NCBI GenBank assembly: GCA_900544975.1
Contig: UQXI01000033.1
Span: 1-29,485, forward strand
Length of the DNA: 29,485 nt
DNA from: an uncultured Eubacteriales bacterium
Lineage (GTDB): Bacteria; Bacillota; Clostridia; Oscillospirales; Oscillospiraceae
Direction: 5' to 3'
The translations under genes and the position numbers were made by a program. The notes beneath the pieces were generated by a model. That model worked only from the letters and a program-made list of their open reading frames with translations. It was not told where the DNA came from and ran no database searches. Position 1 is the first letter of the stretch; each line of letters opens with the position of its first letter. This document shows positions 16,601-23,513 of this stretch, piece after piece.

Positions 16601-17376
16601 AGCGCCGGATAGATATTCAGCTTAGGCAACACCCCGGCAATCTCCTCTGCTGCCAGAAGGTGCAGACCGGAAATGTCAGCCGCCGCATTTTGCTCCAGGG
16701 AGTAGCGCAGAGCAGCGCCGTCAAAGCTCTGGTGCGCCGTATCGATGCCGGTATCAATGACTGCAATCCGGCGGCCCGCGCCTGTATAGCCAGAGGCCCA
16801 TGCCACTTCCGATCCAATCATGGCCCCGGAAGTGGCCATCAGGGGTTCTGCAGCCTCCTCTTGGGTCTGCACCACCGCCGGCTCATACCGGTTCTCCAGC
16901 GCCACAGCCTTGACGCCAGGTACCTGCCGGATGGCGTCCAGTTTGCCGTAAGGCACATTGGCAGAAACCAGATTGGCCGCCAGGGTCAGCTTCCAAACCA
17001 CATCCAGGGGTTGGCCTTCCAGAGCCCGGGCGGAGATGGTCTTCACCGCAAGCTCCTGGCTCCGAGCCAAAGCTGTGCGGTAGGACATGGCGCTCCGGTT
17101 GCCGGCAATTCCCATGGTGGAATAGCCCATCTCCAACGTGGACGGCTTTTCCAGCACAATGGAAACCCGCACCACATCGCTGTCTTGGTAATCCGGTTCT
17201 TTCTCTGGGGAAGTTACCTCATTACGGGGCAAGGCGGCACGGACTTCCCCGTTGTCCACCTGCTCCCAGCTGACCTGTGGCTTCCCATCGGCTGCCGCAG
17301 CCGGGAGGGCAAAGCCGCACCCAATGGCCAGCACCAGCAGAAGAGACACAAGCCGCTTCCATACATGCTTTTTCAT
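10630..17376 (-). CDS. Giant SLH-anchored S8 subtilisin-like protease with internal dockerin-like module, 2248 aa
   Basis: Exported surface serine protease homologous to the neighbour at 2987-10363. Module order: signal peptide (1-29); I9-like propeptide (about 60-175); S8 domain with Asp208 (VIDTGID), His298 (EHGSHVAG), Asn408 (AAGNAG) and Ser660 (GTSMASP) and a PA-like insert (about 450-580); a fibronectin-like stalk interrupted at about 820-880 by two DxNGDGxxxxxD calcium loops typical of dockerin; further lactocepin-like stalk; propeller-like repeats (about 1280-1520 and 1604-1880) split by a BIG2 domain (1527-1603); a possible cohesin-like beta domain (about 1919-2006); a short CxxC-containing ATCTEDGYTG motif (about 2026); three SLH repeats (2064-2248). 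The ATG at 17376 has AAGGAG about 8 bases upstream. It is transcribed divergently from regulator 2. The catalytic residues are intact; the substrate is unknown. Confidence 0.93.
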   Translation of the reverse strand: MKKHVWKRLVSLLLVLAIGCGFALPAAAADGKPQVSWEQVDNGEVRAALPRNEVTSPEKEPDYQDSDVVRVSIVLEKPSTLEMGYSTMGIAGNRSAMSYRTALARSQELAVKTISARALEGQPLDVVWKLTLAANLVSANVPYGKLDAIRQVPGVKAVALENRYEPAVVQTQEEAAEPLMATSGAMIGSEVAWASGYTGAGRRIAVIDTGIDTAHQSFDGAALRYSLEQNAAADISGLHLLAAEEIAGVLPKLNIYPALQEHGWTAEDCYRNEKIAFGFNYIDENLDVTHENDYQGEHGSHVAGIASANAYIPAGDGTYSKALDAVKVQGVAPDAQLMVMKVFGKGGGAFDSDYMAAIEDAILLGADAVNLSLGSSNPGLSNHDEDVYQQILNTLTQSDTVIAMAAGNAGAWSEEATEMGLLYGDDVSFDTVGSPGSYTNSLAVASADNSGATGHYLQVAGEKIFYTESSGYSNQPMTTLAGEQSYVLVDGLGQDSEFAAVAGELAGKIAVCFRGELSFSQKANNAVKYGAIGVIVCNNQPGVINMDLSDYRGTAPCVSVTQEDGQLLMKSAEQKQTKDGMIYYAGSMEVSKTIGISVGDSGVVLNRISSFSSVGIPGSLKMKPEITAPGGHIYSVNGSHLENGRPAGGHDAYEHMSGTSMASPQVAGMVALAAQYLEEHDLAEKTGFSPRQLAQSLLMSTAEPMNRTKDTYWSILQQGAGLANIGALVNAESFVMMDSDAGESAADGKVKVELGDDPDRTGSYSFGFTLHNLTDVDRYYTLSADLFTQALNGEYLDLATEALAANVTWKVDGVPLKPDAKLDGCDFNGDGQLDASDGQALLEYATGLRESISGLDRADRNGDGKVTTYDAYLFLKELNSGAALLKGQDSLHVTVELSLTNEQKATLDEKYPKGAYLEGYVYAEPVSTGEGVKGVSHSIPVLGFYGNWTDPSMYDVGSFVEYQYGTEARPPYLSEQSNYLALRYAQDESTLYSFGGNPVVQEDVYLEARNSLNNACGDKLAGYAFNNIRNAVGARIQVTDVESGQVYLEDEQITKLYSAYYHTNGGQWMIPSYRMPMNWAGTDAQGEPLPEGTTVEVKLQIAPEFYQNADGSIDWDRLGDGATQRTQLTIDNTAPVLESIQVDPLNQTLTIVARDNEYLACIALYNRNASDVIALGSPNQEEPGETCTMVLGKEDLYTGDLWLQVYDYAMNMVTYRLHIGDQLDIPEPVYDFIGYGTNTGIPFTSKYYKWVGFNKGCGEEESDYRGLAEGSPVFYSATEADGYVFAATDDEMLYVMPLEDLENRTPLVDLSDMSAAGIPSYARVQDLCYNVQDGYLYCVTNYNHLVRVDKLTGAYTNLGELSLGSKEEAAAMTCDLGGLGDEPLHVGTKEEAAALTCDRQGNFYVVAGVSGSVNSTQVYTFTLDTFSAPTKVGSFPYPFRYTCIKALTWDPKDDCLYVSYCDNGDWFGTEVYREPTRCIIRLDQARAHGIIPPEVVGNPKHVFEAFFIPGAYDTGTAWYETTDRVMQMTISADALRMVRGTSESLSVELMPWTLSNFNVTWSSSDPSIATVDADGTVHGVSNGMATITATAVSDPEASISCQVEVYSVLGKLKGLIENTDGTSSLFTWDLDQEAAPVLGAKIQETYSAATYDRKTGVVYAQNQSENQLCKINPETGEILSRTATTDQKIDDLAFCEFLGEGQQLVGMDKYNLWGPMDPSVGDWAANRVGDLGYWLNKLGATCKLVAVTSAGMMQRQYGPVPTQGELFLAMNSQGTIMQVFGYFNNNSGAYVCYPPSSVGTSLLKKYGMTFDDTDGLNRSASMVSTADHSAIVLSYFDGKTNQLFLMPTEYAYGSLQSPDVIYLGSTGMAPMRLYDAEYYGDTSETAPAMTAEEPVNEVSGSLTEVAPQSTGAVSHKDGTGTLVVTAKDGAGNDVTSTNGLVTVQYDPALVQLETYTVQPAYQAAKETEGEVTVGYVALDGASQLAEFHFTLLTNEAASVKVIHQQVGSEEVSYTETIALDNVHCETEIRNAKEATCTEDGYTGDRYCKDCGALLERGEVIPAHCASKEFQDLNTNQWYHMYTDYVLEKGLMEGVGNGRFQPDGTLTRGMLVTTLHRLAGSPEPEAAATFTDLRTGAYYEKAVAWAQEHGIVKGITTTTFGPEYAVTREQAATFLYRYVTEYLGQTPVAGADLADFRDGTAISPYSQESMAWAVAAGLFEGYGDGTLRARSTLTRAQMAKLLTILDQNF
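13187..13289 (-). repeat. In-frame 69-bp tandem duplication inside protease 2
   Basis: Bases 13187-13220 and 13256-13289 are 34-base near-copies (about four differences) offset by 69 bases, exactly 23 codons. In the protein this gives SKEEAAAMTCD and TKEEAAALTCD, 23 residues apart, in the propeller-like region. Confidence 0.7.
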
Positions 17377-17496
17377 ACGCTTTCTCCTTTTCTGATTGAC
17401 CGGATTCCCGGCGATCTATCCACGCAGCGGGCCGCGTTGGACGACGAAACTCAGAGTCCTCATGCTGTACGCAACTTTAGGTACTCCTTTTGCTAC

Positions 17497-17505
17497 ATTG
17501 TACCA
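17497..17505 (-). promoter_or_regulatory. Probable extended -10 promoter of protease 2
   Basis: The minus strand reads TGGTACAAT, an extended -10, about 120 bases upstream of the protease 2 start. No clear -35 is present. It is the best candidate in the intergenic region shared with the divergent regulator gene. Confidence 0.45.
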
Positions 17506-17639
17506 CGGGGTGCGTCGAATTACCATCCTGTTTTTCCCGTCGTTCTGCACAAATTTTACACTCTGTTTTTGTAGGAACTCCCAATTTCGCTCCGCCACAT
17601 CCTTTTTTTGACAAAAGGATAGCATTCTGCCGCGCCTTC

Positions 17640-17648
17640 TGCTATAAT
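17640..17648 (+). promoter_or_regulatory. Extended -10 promoter of regulator 2
   Basis: TGCTATAAT, the same extended -10 as the CBS gene promoter, about 65 bases upstream of the regulator 2 start. A TTGACA at 17608-17613 is too far upstream (29 bases) to be its -35. Confidence 0.55.
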
Positions 17649-17711
17649 ACATCCACATAAGTACGCAGAAACCGGAACGCACAATTCACACAGAAAGGAA
17701 CGGTCATCTCC

Positions 17712-18806
17712 ATGGCAATCCATCTCTATCCTCACCCCTGCCTGTTGCTGGAAGCAGAGGAATTGATATACACTTATGTCAACCAGATTCCCCTGTCAGA
17801 AGTGGCGCGGGATGGCCCTTACTGTATCCCTCCCTCTGAGATGGAGCGCATGATGCAAGACATTTGCGCTCCCATAGATCCCAAAGATAAGACGGTAGGA
17901 TTCTATTTTCAGCAATACGCCCTCCCCATGTGCGCCCATGACGCACACACCTGCCTGGCTCGGGTCCTGGTTTTCACCTTCGCCGATCGTGCCTGCACGT
18001 CCATCCCTGCATCCATCCAGCGCTTGCGTCAGGCCTGGTCTGCCGAGGAAATGGCAAAGCACCGGCTGATCTTTGATCAGCTCTCTCCCTTCACCCTGGC
18101 CCGCACCTCCTGGGATCAGCCTGGCGCTCTCCCCTTTGCCAATGGCTTGGGGCGTCTTGCCGCTCCGCCAGGTCTGAAGGAAGGGCTACTGGATACGTTC
18201 TCCGACTATGCCAGCCACATGGACGCCCTGGGTCAGCTGTTGCTGCCGGTGATGGAGGCCCTGGAGCAACGCCTTTCTCCCTGGGTCGCTCGCGCCCAGC
18301 CCTTCCTGCGCCGCTGGGACGCCCGGATTCGAGAGAAATCCCTGGAGGAATTCGCCAGAGATGTGCTCCATTTCAACCCCCACTGCTCCATTAACGGGGT
18401 GGAGGCCGCCCTCCTATACTTTGCACCCAGCTGGTTCACCACAGATTTTGACGAGGATAACGGCATTTTGAAGCTGTACATCGGCACCGGCGAGCCCTGG
18501 GACACCAGCCCAAATGCCTTCGCCCCCTGGGAATACCGAGCCCTCCGCCTCCTGGGAAGTCCCTCCCGGATCCGGATGCTCCGCGCCCTGGGCAAGCAAC
18601 CCATGTCCTCCCGGGAGATTGCTAAGGCCTTGGACATGCACCTGGGGACCGTTGCCCGGGACATCAGCAGCATGCAGGAGGAGCGGCTCCTGAACATCGA
18701 GCTGGACGGCGCCCATCGCCGCTACAGCGTCAACTACAACGCCCTGAAGACCATCGCGCAGCACATCTGGGACATGTGCCCAAACGAGACACCTTCAGAC
18801 GAATGA
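17712..18806 (+). CDS. Large ArsR-type winged-helix transcriptional regulator (paralogue 2)
   Basis: A 364-residue cytoplasmic protein with a C-terminal winged helix-turn-helix (about residues 277-352): LRLLGSPSRIRMLRAL, recognition region LDMHLGTVARDISSM, wing AHRRYSV. It is homologous along its whole length to the regulator at 1463-2692: both begin with an EA-EL-(V/I)-Y segment, share a YF...A...H-CLA-VLV--F block near residues 80-110 and a long helical stretch before the HTH. It lacks the acidic tail of paralogue 1. The N-terminal domain matches no family I know and has no metal-binding CxC as in classical ArsR sensors. The ATG at 17712 has AAAGGA 12 bases upstream, slightly far. It is divergent from protease 2, a typical arrangement for a local regulator; the target is inferred. 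Confidence 0.82.
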   Translation: MAIHLYPHPCLLLEAEELIYTYVNQIPLSEVARDGPYCIPPSEMERMMQDICAPIDPKDKTVGFYFQQYALPMCAHDAHTCLARVLVFTFADRACTSIPASIQRLRQAWSAEEMAKHRLIFDQLSPFTLARTSWDQPGALPFANGLGRLAAPPGLKEGLLDTFSDYASHMDALGQLLLPVMEALEQRLSPWVARAQPFLRRWDARIREKSLEEFARDVLHFNPHCSINGVEAALLYFAPSWFTTDFDEDNGILKLYIGTGEPWDTSPNAFAPWEYRALRLLGSPSRIRMLRALGKQPMSSREIAKALDMHLGTVARDISSMQEERLLNIELDGAHRRYSVNYNALKTIAQHIWDMCPNETPSDE

Positions 18807-18864
18807 GCGTCCCATTTCACACCTTCACAGAACCGTCCACTTCTTCCCCCTTGCCACAGGAGGC

Positions 18865-18902
18865 GCCCCATATGTCCGCTTAACAGGGATATGGGGCCTT
18901 TT
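18865..18902 (+). terminator. Terminator of regulator 2
   Basis: A 9-base GC-rich stem (GCCCCATAT at 18865-18873 with its complement at 18889-18897) followed by CTTTT, 58 bases after the regulator stop codon. Confidence 0.7.
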
Positions 18903-18912
18903 CCATTCTTGA

Positions 18913-18989
18913 GCGAATTCGTAGTGCCTACCATGGGCGGACACATGGGTCCGCCCCTACGATGAGATACCAACGCAGTGTATCACCAG
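18913..18989 (+). repeat. Intergenic repeat unit A with internal hairpin
   Basis: A 77-base unit running from GCGAATTCGTAGTG to GTGTATCACCAG. It contains a perfect 8-base inverted repeat, GGGCGGAC-6-GTCCGCCC (18935-18956). A close second copy in the same orientation lies at 19149-19224. Short minus-strand frames over it encode fragments ending in VGADP-VRP-like residues, which I regard as by-products of the repeat. Confidence 0.75.
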
Positions 18990-19089
18990 CCTCTTTGGCG
19001 TTGCCGTAAGAATACCGCTTTTTTACCGACCAGAGGGTACCAACATAACAAAATACGTTGGGAAATTTCGCCCAGCCTTGCCACCTGCC

Positions 19090-19115
19090 GTAGGGGCGGA
19101 CCCATGTGTCCGTCC
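19090..19115 (-). repeat. Inverted partial copy of the repeat hairpin
   Basis: Over 26 bases this is the reverse complement, with one or two changes, of the hairpin core and flanking CCTAC of unit A. It lies between units A and B, making three copies of the core in about 260 bases. Confidence 0.65.
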
Positions 19116-19148
19116 GGCGGAAACACATTACGTTCCCTTCCATGTTCG

Positions 19149-19224
19149 GCGAATTCGTGGTGTCTACTACAGGCAGACACACGGTCCGCCTCTACGATGA
19201 GACACCAATTCAGTGTATCACCAG
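19149..19224 (+). repeat. Intergenic repeat unit B
   Basis: A second direct copy of unit A, about 235 bases downstream, with roughly 80% identity by eye. Its internal stem (19171-19191) has one mismatch, so it is the more decayed copy. Confidence 0.72.
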
Positions 19225-19269
19225 ACTCATGATAGAAATGCAGCTGCCCGTAGAAAATGCCGCAATGAG

Positions 19270-19298
19270 TTGAAAACCAGCGCCATATCTGATATACT
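19270..19298 (+). promoter_or_regulatory. Promoter of the helicase-dprA pair
   Basis: TTGAAA (19270-19275), a 17-base spacer, and TATACT (19293-19298) preceded by TGA (extended -10). It gives a leader of roughly 35 bases before the helicase ATG. Confidence 0.75.
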
Positions 19299-19339
19299 GA
19301 ACTCAATTACAACTCATTTTGGACAAAGGAACGAGGCAA

Positions 19340-20527
19340 ATGGCAGAAACAGCAATGACATTTCAGGACCTGGGGCTTTCGGAAGCCATGCGGAAGGCGC
19401 TGGAGAAAAAAGGCTACGGATACCCCACATCGGTCCAGCGGGAGGCCATTCCTCCGCTTTTGGCATGGAAAGACGTAATTGCCAAGGCGCCCACAGGCAC
19501 CGGCAAAACCTTCGCTTTCGGCATCCCCATGATTGAGCACGTAGACCCAAGCAGCAATGACGTGCAGGGCCTCATTCTGGCCCCCACCCGGGAACTGGCC
19601 ATCCAAATCTGCGACGAGCTGCGCAGTCTCCTGGCCTTTTACACCGGCATTCGGGTGACGGTGCTCTACGGGGGCGCCTCCATCGTCACCCAGGCCAAGG
19701 CCCTGGAAAAAAAGCCCCAGATCATCGTTGCCACACCCGGTCGCCTGATGGACCACTACAACCGGAAGAACATCCGCTTTGACAAGGTCCAGACCATCAT
19801 CCTGGACGAGGCAGACCGGATGCTGGACATGGGCTTTTTCAAGGACGTCACCCGCATTGTGGAGAAGGTGAAAAACCGGAAAAACCTGGGGCTGTTTTCC
19901 GCCACCATCTCCCAGGAGGTTATGACTGTCAGCTGGATGTACCAGCGGGACGAAGTGGAAATCACCGTGGAACCCAAGCTGGACGACCGGCCGGACATCG
20001 ACCAATATTCCATCACCACCACCCCCATGTCCAAGGCGGAGACCACCCTGCGGCTCATCCGCACCCAGGGCTTCGAGCGGGTGATGATTTTCTGCAACAC
20101 CAAGCACATGTGCCAGCGGCTCTGCGATGATTTCCAGCGGGCAGGGACCGGGGCAGAGTGCATCCATGGTGACATCAAGCAGTCTCTCCGGGAGCGGACC
20201 ATGCAGAAATTTCACAAGGGCACGCTGCCCATCCTCATCGCCACCGACGTGGCCTCCCGGGGCATTGACGTAGACGATGTGGACTGCGTCATCAATTACG
20301 ACATCCCCGAAGAAAACGAATATTATATTCACCGGATTGGCCGGACCGGACGGGCAAAACGGAAGGGTGTGGCATATTCTATTGTAGGGAACTTTCCTGA
20401 GAAAGCAAAGCTGGATGAAATTGCCAAGTACTCCAACTTTACCATCCACCCCATGCTTCTGGGGGAGGACGGAACCCTCACCGCAGAAGTGGTGAAGGCC
20501 CCCGTCATCCGGAAGCGGTTCCGTTGA
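19340..20527 (+). CDS. DEAD-box ATP-dependent RNA helicase
   Basis: A 395-residue minimal DEAD-box helicase with the full motif set: Q motif (FQDLGLSEAM...PTSVQREAIP, residues 8-38), Walker A APTGTGKT (50-57), PTREL (82-86), TPGR (132-135), DEAD (156-159), SAT (187-189), ATDVASRGID (301-310) and HRIGRTGR (331-338). It unwinds short RNA duplexes using ATP, with likely roles in ribosome assembly or mRNA turnover and cold adaptation. It stops soon after the second RecA domain and lacks the long basic tail of CsdA/DeaD. The ATG at 19340 is preferred to an in-frame TTG 21 bases upstream, because AAAGGA lies about 10 bases before the ATG. Its stop codon overlaps the next gene's TTG start. The exact paralogue is not decidable. 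Confidence 0.93.
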   Translation: MAETAMTFQDLGLSEAMRKALEKKGYGYPTSVQREAIPPLLAWKDVIAKAPTGTGKTFAFGIPMIEHVDPSSNDVQGLILAPTRELAIQICDELRSLLAFYTGIRVTVLYGGASIVTQAKALEKKPQIIVATPGRLMDHYNRKNIRFDKVQTIILDEADRMLDMGFFKDVTRIVEKVKNRKNLGLFSATISQEVMTVSWMYQRDEVEITVEPKLDDRPDIDQYSITTTPMSKAETTLRLIRTQGFERVMIFCNTKHMCQRLCDDFQRAGTGAECIHGDIKQSLRERTMQKFHKGTLPILIATDVASRGIDVDDVDCVINYDIPEENEYYIHRIGRTGRAKRKGVAYSIVGNFPEKAKLDEIAKYSNFTIHPMLLGEDGTLTAEVVKAPVIRKRFR

Positions 20528-21411
20528 ATCCCCGGGAAGCGGGCTTCCTCCTCCTGGGCTCCTGCCTGGGTGATCCTGCCCGCCATCCCCTCACGCCGGC
20601 CCAGCTGCAACGCCTGGCTGCAAACATTCGGCGGCAACCCATGCCGGCGCCCGGCGGGGAGGAGTTGACCCGCTCCCATCTCCGCGCCCTGGGCTGCACG
20701 GAGCCAGAGGCCGCCCAGATACTGGCCCTTCTGAAGGAGGAAGACCGGCTGGCCCCTTACCTCCACCGGGCAGAGCGGCAGCAGATACACTGCCTCACCA
20801 GGGGAAATCCCCGATACCCTCCCCGGCTGATCACTGCCATGGGAGACCGCGCACCGGCGGTCCTATGGTTTTCCGGAAATTTGAGTCTGCTCCAAACCCC
20901 TTGCCTCTCTCTGGTGGGCAGTCGGGAACTTCGAGACGCAAACCGGGCATTCGCCCGGGCTGCCGGGGCCGAAATGGCAACCCAGGGATACACCCTGGTA
21001 TCCGGCGGCGCCCGGGGCGCAGACCAGCAAGCCCAAGAGGCCTGCCTGGCCGCTGGCGGCCAGGTCATTGCGATCCTGGCAGCCCCCTGTCCGCCGCCCA
21101 CTGATCCCAACGTCCTCCTGTGCTGGGAGGATAGCTTTGACCTGCCCTTCTCCCCTGCCCGGGCCCTGTCCAGAAACCGGATCATCCATGCCCTAGGAGA
21201 GAAAACCCTGGTGGCCCAAGTTACACTTGGATCCGGCGGCACCTGGCGTGGGTCAGAGGAAAACCTGCGCCGGGGTTGGAGTCCTGTGTTTCTCTTCGAC
21301 GACCGCTCTCCAGGAGCCCTGGCTCTCATGGAGCGGGGAGCCACAGGCATCGGGATGGCCCAATTGGCAGATTTCCCGGCGTTGCTTCCGGCACAAACGA
21401 CACTTTTCTAG
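20524..21411 (+). CDS. Divergent DprA/Smf-like Rossmann-fold protein
   Basis: A 295-residue DprA-family protein. The Rossmann core starts about residue 92 (GNPRYPPRL) and shows LSLVGSREL (128-136), GYTLVSGGARGAD (155-167), AAGGQVIAIL and SRNRIIHALGE (216-226), matching the DprA nucleotide/ssDNA-binding fold that loads RecA on incoming DNA. It departs from the classical family: the usual SG(S/T)L-TA segment is replaced by GSGGTWRGSEENL (236-248), the typical His after ARG-D is absent, and there is no C-terminal winged helix. A small N-terminal helical region (about 5-80) resembles the DprA N-domain. The start is TTG at 20524, overlapping the helicase TGA as TTGA, which suggests translational coupling. 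No later start keeps the N-terminal domain. Competence function is not shown. Confidence 0.82.
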   Translation: MNPREAGFLLLGSCLGDPARHPLTPAQLQRLAANIRRQPMPAPGGEELTRSHLRALGCTEPEAAQILALLKEEDRLAPYLHRAERQQIHCLTRGNPRYPPRLITAMGDRAPAVLWFSGNLSLLQTPCLSLVGSRELRDANRAFARAAGAEMATQGYTLVSGGARGADQQAQEACLAAGGQVIAILAAPCPPPTDPNVLLCWEDSFDLPFSPARALSRNRIIHALGEKTLVAQVTLGSGGTWRGSEENLRRGWSPVFLFDDRSPGALALMERGATGIGMAQLADFPALLPAQTTLF

Positions 21412-21415
21412 CCAT

Positions 21416-21451
21416 ACACGGCCTGCGAGGCGCCTTTTTCGCAAGCCGTGT
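21416..21451. terminator. Hairpin after the dprA-like gene
   Basis: Arms ACACGGC-CTGCG and CGCA-AGCCGTGT pair with one bulge, starting 4 bases after the stop codon. The following + strand run is A7 rather than T, so as a + strand terminator it is non-canonical; an internal TTTTT lies in the loop. Confidence 0.4.
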
Positions 21452-21470
21452 AAAAAAATCGAAATAGGAG

Positions 21471-21500
21471 TTGATTTTTGCACCCGAATAGTTGTATAAT
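21471..21500 (+). promoter_or_regulatory. Promoter of glmS
   Basis: TTGATT (21471-21476), an 18-base spacer, and a perfect TATAAT (21495-21500). The leader is only about 60 bases, too short for a glmS ribozyme. Confidence 0.72.
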
Positions 21501-21569
21501 GCACATACCGGCCGTGACTGCAACCTGCGCCCAGGCCGGGTCACTTTGATTTCTGGAGGTCACCGTATT

Positions 21570-23411
21570 ATGTGTGGAATTGTTGGTTACGCCGGTTACC
21601 GGCAGGCCGCTCCTGTCCTTCTGGATGGTCTGTCCAAGCTGGAATACCGGGGCTACGACTCCGCCGGAGTTTGCATCCAAGGCCCCAATGGGTTGGAGAT
21701 CGCCAAAAGTAAGGGCCGCCTGCAAGTGCTGGAGGAAAAAATGCAAGCCGGCGCCAGCCTTCTTGGCACAATCGGCGTTGGCCATACCCGCTGGGCCACC
21801 CATGGCGCCCCTTCCGACGAAAACTCCCACCCCCACCTCTCATATGACAATAAAATCGCCGTGGTACACAACGGCATCATCGAAAACTACCTGGAGCTAC
21901 GGGAGCAGCTGCTCCGGGACGGCATCTCGTTTGACTCCGACACCGACACCGAAGTGGTGTCTAACCTGATAGCCCATCTCTACGCAGAAACAGGAAACCT
22001 GTTGGGCGCCATCCGCACTGCCGTTGCCCAGCTGGAGGGCAGCTATGCCCTGGGCATTCTATGCCAGGAAACACCGGGGCAAATGGTAGCTGTGAAAAAA
22101 GACTCTCCCCTCATTTTTGGATTCGGGGAGGGAGAACACTTCATCGCCTCTGACGTCCCAGCCATTTTAAAATATACCCGCCAGGTGGCGTATCTGGACG
22201 ACGGCGACATGGCCGTTTTCACCGCTCACCAGGTGGCATTTTACAACGCCCAGGGGAACCCGATCCCGAAAAACCCGGAGCAAATCACATGGGAGCTTGC
22301 GGATGCAGAGCGGGGCGGCTATCCCCACTTTATGCTGAAGGAAATTCATGAGCAGCCCCGGGCCCTGCGGGACACCATCAGTCCCCGGATTCAGCAGGGC
22401 AAGGTGGTGCTGGATGAGCTCCACCTGTCCCGGGAATCCCTGGCGGTGCTGAAGCGCATTTACGTGGTTGCCTGCGGCTCTGCCTACTATGTGGGATGCC
22501 TGGCCAAGTATCTGCTGGAACAAACCTGCCAAATCCCTGTCGAACCCATCCAGGCCTCCGAATTCCGATATGCCAATCCGGTCCTGTGCAGCAACACCCT
22601 GGTGCTGATCATCAGCCAGTCCGGCGAGACGGCAGATACCCTGGCCGCCCTACGAGAGGCCAAACGGCAGGGCGCACGGACTCTGGCCATTGTCAACGTG
22701 GTGGGCAGCGCCATCGCCAAGGCCGCCGACCAGGTGATCTACACCTGGGCTGGTCCGGAAATTGCTGTAGCCACCACCAAGGCCTACTCCACCCAGTTGG
22801 CTGTCATCGATCTGCTGGCTCTGTATATCTCGGAACAGCTGGGAACCCTGTCCCAGGACGCCCACGACGCTTTCCTGAACGCCCTCCTGGCGCTGCCGGA
22901 GCAAGTGTGCCGTACCTTGACGCCAGAGCGGATCGCCATGGCGCAGCAGTATGCCTCCACCCTCTTTACCGATCACGACGTCTTCTACATCGGCCGAAAT
23001 CTGGACAGCGCCATCTGTCTGGAGGGCAGCCTGAAGCTAAAGGAAATCGCCTACATCCACTCCGAGGCCTACGCCGCCGGAGAACTGAAGCATGGTCCCA
23101 TTTCCCTCATTGAGCCGGGCACCTTGGTGATTGCAGTGGCCACCATCCCCAGCCTCTTCGACAAGACCATGGCCAACATCAGGGAGGTCAAGGCCCGGGG
23201 GGCAAAGGTCCTGTGCCTGACCTTGGAGTCCATGGCTCAGGAAGCCGGGAAAACGGCGGATTACGTGCTCCCCATTCCAGAGACCCACCCCTTGCTGCAA
23301 CCCAGCCTGAACGTCATTCCCCTGCAAGTCCTCGCCTATTATGCCGCCCTGGCCCGGGGCTGTGATGTGGATAAACCCCGGAATCTGGCCAAATCCGTCA
23401 CTGTGGAATGA
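21570..23411 (+). CDS. glmS: Glutamine-fructose-6-phosphate aminotransferase (isomerizing)
   Basis: A 613-residue enzyme that makes glucosamine-6-phosphate from fructose-6-phosphate and glutamine, the first step to UDP-GlcNAc and peptidoglycan. It begins MCGIVGY, so Cys2 is the N-terminal nucleophile of the glutaminase domain; EYRGYDSAG and HTRWATHG (about 71-78) follow. Two SIS sugar-isomerase domains follow, with SQSGETADTLAA (about 349) and LKLKEIAYIHSEAY (about 488), and it ends with the typical KPRNLAKSVTVE. The length is normal for the family. The start is supported by GGAGG 10 bases upstream and by the need to expose Cys2. The gene has its own promoter and is cytoplasmic and monocistronic. 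I find no glmS ribozyme in the short leader. Confidence 0.97.
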   Translation: MCGIVGYAGYRQAAPVLLDGLSKLEYRGYDSAGVCIQGPNGLEIAKSKGRLQVLEEKMQAGASLLGTIGVGHTRWATHGAPSDENSHPHLSYDNKIAVVHNGIIENYLELREQLLRDGISFDSDTDTEVVSNLIAHLYAETGNLLGAIRTAVAQLEGSYALGILCQETPGQMVAVKKDSPLIFGFGEGEHFIASDVPAILKYTRQVAYLDDGDMAVFTAHQVAFYNAQGNPIPKNPEQITWELADAERGGYPHFMLKEIHEQPRALRDTISPRIQQGKVVLDELHLSRESLAVLKRIYVVACGSAYYVGCLAKYLLEQTCQIPVEPIQASEFRYANPVLCSNTLVLIISQSGETADTLAALREAKRQGARTLAIVNVVGSAIAKAADQVIYTWAGPEIAVATTKAYSTQLAVIDLLALYISEQLGTLSQDAHDAFLNALLALPEQVCRTLTPERIAMAQQYASTLFTDHDVFYIGRNLDSAICLEGSLKLKEIAYIHSEAYAAGELKHGPISLIEPGTLVIAVATIPSLFDKTMANIREVKARGAKVLCLTLESMAQEAGKTADYVLPIPETHPLLQPSLNVIPLQVLAYYAALARGCDVDKPRNLAKSVTVE

Positions 23412-23513
23412 GGAGCGCGTCCGATAGCACATGCAAGCATCTCTCTGTACCACATCGCCATGCCTCACCCACTTTCCCATCACAGGGCCCAGTCGCCTGG
23501 CGAAAGTGAAAAA

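Noticed and set aside
13723..17574. A 1283-codon open frame on the + strand opposite protease 2, and an 831-codon one (6944-9439) opposite protease 1
   Set aside because: Both are antisense to genes with signal peptides, complete catalytic motifs and SLH domains. They are His/Gly/Arg-rich with no domain and are by-products of GC-biased codons.
17608..17613. TTGACA as a -35 for regulator 2
   Set aside because: It is 29 bases from the TATAAT, far outside the usual 16-18; the extended -10 explains the promoter better.
18734..19306. Several minus-strand frames of about 80-107 codons between regulator 2 and the helicase
   Set aside because: They lie over the repeat copies, share the same short peptide segment because the DNA is repeated, and have no ribosome binding site.
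21412..21569. glmS ribozyme upstream of glmS
   Set aside because: The predicted leader is about 60 bases and shows no ribozyme core, so there is no room for it.
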